Assembly (NCBI GenBank): GCA_021777535.1
Contig: JAJYDN010000013.1
Coordinates: 1-42,911, forward strand
Reading direction: 5' to 3'
DNA from: Pseudomonadota bacterium
GTDB taxonomy: Bacteria; Pseudomonadota; Gammaproteobacteria; Acidiferrobacterales; Acidiferrobacteraceae
DNA: 42,911 bases
Every line of letters starts with the position of its first letter. Within the stretch, counting starts at the first letter, position 1. Shown piece by piece: positions 37,176-42,911 of the stretch. Below the pieces are notes generated by a model. That model was not told where the DNA came from, did not search any database, and was given only the letters and a program-made list of their open reading frames with translations. The translations under genes and the position numbers were made by a program.

Positions 37176-37180
37176 CCTTT

Positions 37181-37639
37181 ATGGCCCACGAGGCGCAGGA
37201 CGGCTATCCCGCACAGGAACCGCGCACCGCACAACCCTCGGTGGCCACGCTCTTGCGCCACATGGCCGAAGAGACCGAGCGGCTGGTGCGCAGCGAGGTG
37301 GCCGTCGTCAAGCTGGAGCTGGAGGAAAATACACGTGCCATCATCCTCGACGCCATCAAGACGACCGTCTACAGCGGCATCGCGCTGCTGGGCCTGGTGA
37401 GCCTGCTCGCGTTCCTCGTGATCGGCCTGGCAGCCGTGATCGCCGGCCGCACGGGACCGCTCACGGCATTTTGGACGAGCGCCCTGATCGTGGGCGTGGT
37501 CTTCACCGCAGCCGGCGGATTCATGGCCTTGCGGCATGCCCGCCAGATGGGGAAGACGCCCGCGCACGGGCGTGCGGACGCCACTGCGCGCCCCCGGCTC
37601 CGCTACCACCGCGAGGGCGGCCGGGGTTTTCATGTCTGA
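37181..37639 (+). CDS. YqjE-like phage-holin-family membrane protein
   Basis: A 152-residue protein of the YqjE/DUF1469 (putative actinobacterial holin-X, phage holin) family. The N-terminal amphipathic part VATLLRHMAEETERLVRSEVAVVKLELEEN is the family signature. Two membrane helices follow (about 67-90 and 97-120). These proteins are chromosomal, not lysis holins. They are commonly found after YqjD-like genes, as here, and are linked to stationary phase or envelope stress. The 3' end overlaps the next gene by 8 nt. Confidence 0.85.
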   Translation: MAHEAQDGYPAQEPRTAQPSVATLLRHMAEETERLVRSEVAVVKLELEENTRAIILDAIKTTVYSGIALLGLVSLLAFLVIGLAAVIAGRTGPLTAFWTSALIVGVVFTAAGGFMALRHARQMGKTPAHGRADATARPRLRYHREGGRGFHV

Positions 37640-38108
37640 CCATGGCGACGAGGGCGGGACATGGTCGGCGCGTGAGGCGCGCGCCGAAGCGGAGCGCCAC
37701 CGCCGCGACCTCGCGCAGACGCTTGCGCAACTGAGTGACCGCATCACGAGTGGCGTCGCGGATATCGAGCAGCACGTGACCAGGCCGCTGCGCTGGGCGC
37801 GCGAACACCCGCTTGCCACACTGGGCTTGGGCGTGACCGCGGGGCTACTGCTTGCCGGGGGCCGCCGGCACGACGGCGTGCGCGCACCCCCGCCTGGCTG
37901 CGAACTCGAAGGCGCCTACCTGCTTGGACGGCGGGACGAGTCCGAACAGCGGCCACTGCGTGATCCGGCCTACTGGGCCAGCCACCAGCCCGCCCACCCG
38001 GCGGCGGCCGCGACGGGCGACCTCCTCTGGACGCTCGCGCGGCCGCTCCTGCACGAACTCGCCGCGGCCTTGAGCGCCCGCCTGCAAGACCCCCCGGGCG
38101 GCGAGTAA
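37632..38108 (+). CDS. DUF3618-type membrane protein
   Basis: A 158-residue protein. The N-terminal EARAEAERHRRDLAQTLAQLSDRIT (about 15-39) fits the DUF3618 opening (E.ER.R..L..TL..L..R). REHPLATLGLGVTAGLLLAGG (about 57-77) is a membrane segment like that of YqjD. The remainder is charged and Ala-rich, with no recognisable domain. ATG 37632 overlaps the previous stop. It is third in an envelope operon and converges on the lipoprotein gene 20 bp away. Confidence 0.75.
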   Translation: MSDHGDEGGTWSAREARAEAERHRRDLAQTLAQLSDRITSGVADIEQHVTRPLRWAREHPLATLGLGVTAGLLLAGGRRHDGVRAPPPGCELEGAYLLGRRDESEQRPLRDPAYWASHQPAHPAAAATGDLLWTLARPLLHELAAALSARLQDPPGGE

Positions 38109-38128
38109 AGCAAAGCGGCCGGCCTGCA

Positions 38129-40450
38129 TCAGCCCACATCCCCGGTGAGCGCCGCCTCCACACTGCAGGCGCCCGTCGACACGGCAGACTCGCTCGTGTA
38201 GGCACTTATGCTCTGGCCCGCGGCAAAGCTCGGGATCAGAAAGCTGGCCACGCTGCCGTTGTTACTGGCAGTGCCATAACAGCTGTTGACGACATACAGG
38301 GTCTGTCCGTCGGCGGCGATCGCGAGCGCGTAGGGGTTCGTCAACGAGGCCGGTGTCAGCGTGCCGATGGCGCTGAAACTCGTGCTCGGCGCCTCGGGCG
38401 TCGCCCGCGCAAAGATCGTGAGCGTGCCCGGGGCAGCAGATCCTCCGTTGAGGGTCGTCACATAGAGCCGGCGCCCCTTCGGGCCCATGGCAAGCCCCAG
38501 GGGATCGGCGCCGACAGGGAGTGTCGTCGAGAGCGTGAGCGTGCCGTTGGCGGCGTCGATACGATAGACAGACACCTGGCCCGACGGGCCGTTGTCGGCG
38601 ACAAAGAGGTGGCGGCCCGACGGGCCGACCAGAAGCGTCCACGGACCCTTCCCCTGACCACCGATCGGCGCGGTGTCGATGGCCCCGAGCGCGCCGCTGT
38701 TGGCATCGACCGAAAAGGCCCCGACGACATTGGCTGCATTTTCCGATACGAACAGATACTGGCCGGTGGGATCCATAGTCAGCAGCATGGGGAAGGTGGC
38801 TCCCAATGCGGCCTCGACACCGAGTGACGACAGCGCGCCGCCGCTGCCGACCGCGTAGCCCTGGATGCTGCCCTGGGCGCAGTTGCTGCCGTCGGGCGTC
38901 GCCGCCGTCGCGTTCACATAGCAGCTGTTCGCCACATAGAGGTACCGGTTCGACGGATCGACGGCCACGCCCATGGGGCTTTCGCCGGCTGCAACGGAGC
39001 CCGCATTGGTCAAGATCCCGCCGGTGCCGATCGTGAAGGCCGTCACATCGCCCGGCCCGGCGCTCGCCCAGTCCGACACGTAGACGGTCTGGGCACCGGG
39101 GGCGAGCGCGATGGCGCTTGGCCCCTGCTCGGCGGTCTCCGTTCCGGTACTTGCGGGCACCGGTGTACCAAAGGTCCCGCCGGAAACGAGCGGATACGCG
39201 GCCACCGTGGAGGACGACTGGTTGTCTACATAGAGGAAGGAGGGATTGGCGGTGATCTGCGCGGTGACGCTCGCGAGCGCGACCGGCATCTGGCGTGTGC
39301 GCACGAGCGTGGTCAGCACGGGCGCGGTGGCCATGCCATCGAAGGCCGCGAGATCATCGCGGCTTTGCTCGGCCACATAGACTGCGTGCGCCCCCGGCAC
39401 CGCCGTCACCGCACTCGGGGTTCCGGCCAGGGTGACCATCTGCGTCGGACAGGAAACCTTCCCGCCGGTGGCCGGCACCGCGAGCAGCGCCGTCTCGCCA
39501 CCCTGCTCGCCGGCAACCGTCGCATAGCCGTTGGCGACCGCCAGGGCGACGGGGGTAAAGTCCGGCCCAAACGGCAGGGCGGTGGCCGGCGTCAGCGTAC
39601 CGTTGCTGGCCGTATAGCTCGTGAGCCCAGACGACGTCAGTACATACAGATTGCCCCCCGGACCGCTGGCCGCGGCGACGACCCCCGACAACGAAACCGA
39701 TTGCCCGGCGTTGAGCGCCCCATTGCCCGCCACCGAATAGACCGTGATGCCGTTGCCGTTGATGCCAAAGAGCATGCCGGCGCCGGCGACGAGGCCGGTC
39801 AGCGTCGGCGCCGGGGTCTGCCCCAGCGGCGCCAGGGCCCCGCCGCTGCCGATGGAAAAGGCGGCGATCGCGCCGCTGCCGGCATCCGCCGCATACAGGG
39901 TCGAGCCCTCGATCGCGAGCGCCACCGGCTCGCTGCCGGCACTCACGCTCGAAGCGCCGGCCGGGAGCGGCTCAAGGAGGGCCTGCTGCGCAGACCAGGC
40001 AAACGCCGAAAGGGTGCCGTCACCCTTGTTCGCGACATAGACATACTGGCCGGCGGCGGTGGCCTTCGCGGCCACTGCGACCGGGTCCTGGCCGGTCGGT
40101 ACATAGCCACGATCGAGCAAGGTACCCGTCCAGGGGTCGCGCAGGTAGACGCCCACGCTGTGGGTTCCGGTCGCCGCCAGCACGAGGGTCGCGGAGACCG
40201 TGGCTGTACTGGTACTGGGGGCGGTCGGCGTCGCCGGCACCGCCACGGGTGCGGCTTGCGGGGTCAGGGCGCTGCACTGCACGGGGGTGGCAGTCGGCGC
40301 GGGCGCGGCGGTGACCTTTGTTGCCGGGGGGGAATTGCCGGAGCTGGTCGTGCTGTTGCCCGCTCCGCTGCTGCTTGCCCCCCCACCCTGGCAGGCCGTC
40401 AGCAGCGCACAGGCCAGCAACATCCCGATCATTCGCGTCATCCTTGACAT
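38129..40450 (-). CDS. Large beta-propeller lipoprotein
   Basis: A 773-residue lipoprotein. The signal peptide ends at lipobox LTAC (about 17-20), followed by a Gly/Ser/Thr/Pro-rich linker to about residue 100. The rest is made of YVTN/lactonase-like repeats: YVYVANKGDGTLSAF, LYAADAGSGAIAAFSI, TVYVSDWASAGPGDVTAFTI, YLYVANSCYVN, YLFVSENAANVVGAFSV, HLFVADNGPSGQVSVYRI and RLYVTTLNGG. There are enough blades for two seven-bladed propellers. Such proteins may bind surface ligands or redox partners; catalytic lactonase function is not shown. AGGGGG precedes the ATG by 6 nt, and TATAAA (minus strand, 40508-40503) may be its -10. It lies 128 bp after fnr on the same strand. Confidence 0.85.
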   Translation of the reverse strand: MSRMTRMIGMLLACALLTACQGGGASSSGAGNSTTSSGNSPPATKVTAAPAPTATPVQCSALTPQAAPVAVPATPTAPSTSTATVSATLVLAATGTHSVGVYLRDPWTGTLLDRGYVPTGQDPVAVAAKATAAGQYVYVANKGDGTLSAFAWSAQQALLEPLPAGASSVSAGSEPVALAIEGSTLYAADAGSGAIAAFSIGSGGALAPLGQTPAPTLTGLVAGAGMLFGINGNGITVYSVAGNGALNAGQSVSLSGVVAAASGPGGNLYVLTSSGLTSYTASNGTLTPATALPFGPDFTPVALAVANGYATVAGEQGGETALLAVPATGGKVSCPTQMVTLAGTPSAVTAVPGAHAVYVAEQSRDDLAAFDGMATAPVLTTLVRTRQMPVALASVTAQITANPSFLYVDNQSSSTVAAYPLVSGGTFGTPVPASTGTETAEQGPSAIALAPGAQTVYVSDWASAGPGDVTAFTIGTGGILTNAGSVAAGESPMGVAVDPSNRYLYVANSCYVNATAATPDGSNCAQGSIQGYAVGSGGALSSLGVEAALGATFPMLLTMDPTGQYLFVSENAANVVGAFSVDANSGALGAIDTAPIGGQGKGPWTLLVGPSGRHLFVADNGPSGQVSVYRIDAANGTLTLSTTLPVGADPLGLAMGPKGRRLYVTTLNGGSAAPGTLTIFARATPEAPSTSFSAIGTLTPASLTNPYALAIAADGQTLYVVNSCYGTASNNGSVASFLIPSFAAGQSISAYTSESAVSTGACSVEAALTGDVG

Positions 40451-40578
40451 AAAGCCCCCTTCAGTCCGTTTCCCGATGGCTCAACCGTGAGCGTCCTCGG
40501 CCTTTATAGGACCTTGGCGGCCACAGTTTTATCGGGCCAAGGGCGGTCCGCCTTAGGGCGGTGTGCGCAAAGCGCGTT

Positions 40579-41322
40579 TTAGCGGCGCAAAACACCCGAC
40601 ACGAGTGCGCGCAGCCGGTCGATGTCGAGGATTTCGATCGCGCGGCCGGCGACCGCCACCAGGCCCTCGCGGCGAAACTGCGAGAACACCCGGCTTACGG
40701 TCTCGAGCTTCAGGCCGAGATAGTTGCCGATGTCTTCGCGCGACATCGGCAGCTGGAGGAGGGTGGGTGAACGGCCGCGCGCGCCCAGGCGGGTGGACAG
40801 ATCAAGCAGAAAGGCGGCAAGCCTGTGCTCGGCGCGCATCGTGCCCAGCATCATCATGAGTGTCTGGCTGGTGACGATGCTGGCGCTCAAGATGGCGTGA
40901 AAACGCCGCTGCAATCCGGGCAACCCGGTCAGCAGATCCTCGAAGCGGTCAAACGGGATCACGCACACTTCGGCATCCACCAGGGCGAGCGCGTTGCCGC
41001 GGTGGACACCGCCGCTGATGGCATCGAGCCCCAGGAGTTCGCCTTCGGTCTGAAAACCGGTGACCTGTTCGCGCCCGTCGGCGCCGAGTTCGTACACCTT
41101 GAAAAAACCCGCCCGCACTGCGGCAAGCGACCGGAAGGCGTCGCCGACGCGAAAGAGATGCTGGCCCGCCGACACCTTGCGGCGCTGGGTTATCACTTCG
41201 TCCAGGCGCTTGATGTCGTCTTGATCCAGGCCAAGCGGCAGACAGAGGTGGCGCAGACTGCAGGTCGAGCAGCGCTTCTTCACATCCTCATGCGGCAGCG
41301 CAGCTGCGGCGATGTCATTCAT
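40579..41322 (-). CDS. fnr: FNR-type oxygen-sensing regulator
   Basis: A 247-residue CRP/FNR-family regulator. Four cluster cysteines are present: CSTCSLRHLC (C18, C21, C27) and C120 in AEVCVIPFD, matching the [4Fe-4S] ligands of E. coli FNR. The cyclic-nucleotide-like beta roll (about 45-130), dimer helix, and helix-turn-helix SREDIGNYLGLKLETVSRVFSQF follow; the E..SR recognition residues specify TTGAT half-sites. It should activate or repress genes under low oxygen. It diverges from the cytochrome-porin gene over a region with an FNR box, so autoregulation is also possible. Confidence 0.95.
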   Translation of the reverse strand: MNDIAAAALPHEDVKKRCSTCSLRHLCLPLGLDQDDIKRLDEVITQRRKVSAGQHLFRVGDAFRSLAAVRAGFFKVYELGADGREQVTGFQTEGELLGLDAISGGVHRGNALALVDAEVCVIPFDRFEDLLTGLPGLQRRFHAILSASIVTSQTLMMMLGTMRAEHRLAAFLLDLSTRLGARGRSPTLLQLPMSREDIGNYLGLKLETVSRVFSQFRREGLVAVAGRAIEILDIDRLRALVSGVLRR

Positions 41323-41388
41323 CTTCCCGAAACCCCTTTCTGCGCGATGTGAAATTTCTGGTGCCGATCAGGGAATAAAAATCTGACC

Positions 41389-41402
41389 TTGACGAAGATC
41401 AA
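41389..41402. promoter_or_regulatory. FNR box upstream of the cytochrome-porin gene
   Basis: TTGACGAAGATCAA differs from the FNR consensus TTGAT-N4-ATCAA at one base. Its centre (41395.5) is 41.5 bp before about 41437. TAGCCT at 41425-41430 would be the matching -10, the geometry of a class II FNR-activated promoter reading right toward 41478. It also lies upstream of fnr on the other strand. Binding is inferred from sequence. Confidence 0.72.
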
Positions 41403-41477
41403 AACATACCATGCAAGCGGTCGCTAGCCTAGCTACGCTCAAGCATGAAACCGATTCTTTCGGCAAAGGGGGGAAAA

Positions 41478-42797
41478 ATGAAGTATCGCTTTAAGGGGGC
41501 CCTGGTCGCTGGCGCGGCACTGGCTCTTATGTCCCGGGGCGCCTACGCGGTCCCGAGTTTCGCCAGACAGACGGGTCTGCCCTGCGCGGTCTGCCATGAC
41601 GTGCCGCCGCAGCTGACCCAATTCGGCCGGACCTTCAAGCTGGACGGCTATGTGATGACGACGCTGCCGCAGGTCGCGCAGGGCAACAGCCTGTCGATCA
41701 ACCGCGTGCCGCCGCTGTCGGTGATGGTGCAGATGTCGGCCACCACACTGACCCATGAGAAATATCCGGCAACCAACGTGCAAAACACCAGCGTCGAGTT
41801 CCCGCAGCAGCTGAGCCTCTTCTACGCGGGCGAGATCACGCCGTCCATGGGCGCGTTCATGCAGGTCACCTACACGAACGGCCAGGGCGCATTCAACATG
41901 GACAACACCGATATCCGCTATGCGCACCAGAACACGGTCGCCGGCATCCCGGTCACCTGGGGTATCGACATGAACAACAACCCGACCGTGGAAGACCTGT
42001 GGAACACGGTTCCGGCGTGGGCGTTCCCGTGGGGCCACTCCAACCTCGCAGACCATCCGTTCAGCGCGTACACGCCGATGGTCGACGAAAACACCGCGCT
42101 GGGTGTCGCAGGCCTTGGCGAATACTCGATGTGGAACGGCGCCTGGTATGAAGACTTCTCCGTGTACCGCACCTCGCAGGTCGCCGGGCCACAGATCAAC
42201 CCCGAGACGCTAGGCGGCGCCATCAGCGGGGTTGCGCCCTACTGGCGGTTGTCGTGGAACCACAACTTCACCGACGGCAGCTCGTGGGAAATCGGCACCT
42301 TCGGCATGCACGCGGGCTTCAACGGCGGCGAGTATGGCACGGGTGCGGTCGGCGTCGACGACACCTATACCGACTACGCGGTGGACACGCAGTTCGACCA
42401 CCACTTCGGTAACGACCTGCTGACGGCGTACGCTACGTACATCCGCGAGAATCAGGACCTGGCATCGTCTGCCCTGGCCATCCCGGGCATGAAACAGCAC
42501 CAGAACCTGAACGCGGTGCATGTGACGGGCACCTACCAGTTCGGGCTGCATTACCAGATCGCGGCGAACTACTTCAACACGTCCGGCACCACCAACCCGC
42601 TCTACTACAACGCGGTAAACGGTGTGGTCACCAACGGCGATCCGGCATCGGCGGGCTTCATCGGCCGCGTGACCTATCTGCCTTGGGAAAACACGCAGTT
42701 CACGCTGCAGTACACGGGGTACACCAAGTTCGATGGTACATCCACGAATGCGGGCAAGAGCAACAGCCTCTACCTGCTGGCCTGGTACCTCTGGTAA
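41478..42797 (+). CDS. Monoheme cytochrome c-porin outer-membrane protein
   Basis: A 439-residue exported protein. The signal peptide (1-24, ending GAYA) is followed at once by PSFARQTGLPCAVCHDVPPQLTQFGRTFKLDGY, with one heme c motif CAVCH (36-40). The remainder has alternating polar and hydrophobic strands, rich in Tyr, Trp, Asn, Gly and Thr, and ends in an aromatic strand SLYLLAWYLW, as beta-barrels do. This resembles the layout of the fused cytochrome-porin Cyc2, which oxidises iron outside the cell, and a wider uncharacterised FARQTG cytochrome family. The FQHYP-like segment of Cyc2 is not present, so iron oxidation is unproven. ATG 41478 has GGGGGG 5 nt upstream; ATG 41445 is less likely. 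Confidence 0.78.
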   Translation: MKYRFKGALVAGAALALMSRGAYAVPSFARQTGLPCAVCHDVPPQLTQFGRTFKLDGYVMTTLPQVAQGNSLSINRVPPLSVMVQMSATTLTHEKYPATNVQNTSVEFPQQLSLFYAGEITPSMGAFMQVTYTNGQGAFNMDNTDIRYAHQNTVAGIPVTWGIDMNNNPTVEDLWNTVPAWAFPWGHSNLADHPFSAYTPMVDENTALGVAGLGEYSMWNGAWYEDFSVYRTSQVAGPQINPETLGGAISGVAPYWRLSWNHNFTDGSSWEIGTFGMHAGFNGGEYGTGAVGVDDTYTDYAVDTQFDHHFGNDLLTAYATYIRENQDLASSALAIPGMKQHQNLNAVHVTGTYQFGLHYQIAANYFNTSGTTNPLYYNAVNGVVTNGDPASAGFIGRVTYLPWENTQFTLQYTGYTKFDGTSTNAGKSNSLYLLAWYLW

Positions 42798-42844
42798 GAC
42801 CGGTGCGCCGGTCGGCGGCTTCGCCTAGCATCCCCAGGCGAAGC
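42798..42844. other. Paired hairpins after the cytochrome-porin gene
   Basis: GACCGG (42798-42803) pairs with CCGGTC (42808-42813), directly after the stop codon. GCTTCGCCT (42818-42826) pairs with AGGCGAAGC (42836-42844). Neither has a T run. They may form a transcript end or stabilise a highly expressed mRNA. The remaining 67 bp to the window edge hold nothing I can assign. Confidence 0.5.
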
Positions 42845-42911
42845 TGTTGACCCGCGCTGGGGGCACATTGCGCCAGACCGTGCGGGAACGCACGCAACGC
42901 GCGGTGTGCCC

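Noticed and set aside
37181-37639. Prophage holin
   Set aside because: The holin-family match is to chromosomal YqjE-like proteins; no phage lysis or structural genes are nearby.
41445-41477. Upstream ATG as start of the cytochrome-porin
   Set aside because: It would spoil the signal peptide N-terminus, has no ribosome site and would lie only about 8 nt from the inferred transcript start; ATG 41478 has GGGGGG upstream.

Overview
The window comes from a GC-rich gammaproteobacterium that looks chemolithoautotrophic. The gene order mreBCD-mrdA-rodA-rlpA-dat-ybeD-lipB-lipA is typical of Gammaproteobacteria. A Qmo/Hdr electron-transfer operon, a CbbQ/CbbO Rubisco-activase pair and an outer-membrane c-type cytochrome-porin point to a sulfur (and perhaps iron) oxidiser of the Acidiferrobacter kind. 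This placement is an inference from gene content, not from a search. I saw no rRNA, tRNA, CRISPR array or intact insertion sequence.

Layout. 1-730 holds no recognisable gene. 731-1309 is a YecD-type isochorismatase-fold protein, divergent from a four-gene Mla/MCE lipid-transport operon (1452-5027: STAS-MlaE fusion, MlaF, MlaD, auxiliary lipoprotein). 5011-7454 is ntrC-ntrB on the minus strand. An array of NtrC-like operator repeats lies between ntrB and a divergent, non-canonical Nramp-family transporter (7630-8889). 9085-12856 is a minus-strand accessory run: APC amino-acid permease, FMN reductase, dual-CDGSH iron-sulfur protein, and a pirin gene broken by two single-base deletions. About 0.9 kb of sequence without a recognisable gene follows. 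Next come a small His-rich exported protein and two divergent XRE regulators that seem to use leaderless promoters with a palindromic operator.

15215-20279 (minus) is qmoA-qmoB-hdrC-hdrB, in which soluble HdrCB takes the place of membrane-bound QmoC. It probably carries electrons to or from the quinone pool or a disulfide carrier during sulfur oxidation. It diverges from cbbQ-cbbO (20587-23504). gatCAB (23518-26739, minus) diverges from the cell-shape and septum cluster mreBCD-mrdA-rodA-rlpA, which runs on into D-amino-acid aminotransferase, ybeD, lipB, lipA and a DUF218 protein (to 36882). mltB and dacA, often found in this cluster, are absent, and RlpA lacks the residues tied to lytic activity.

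36963-38108 is a three-gene envelope-stress-type operon (YqjD-like, YqjE-like, DUF3618). 38129-40450 encodes a large beta-propeller lipoprotein. 40579-41322 is an FNR regulator with all four cluster cysteines. It diverges from a monoheme cytochrome-porin (41478-42797) across an intergenic region with a near-perfect FNR box, placed where a class II FNR-activated promoter would need it.
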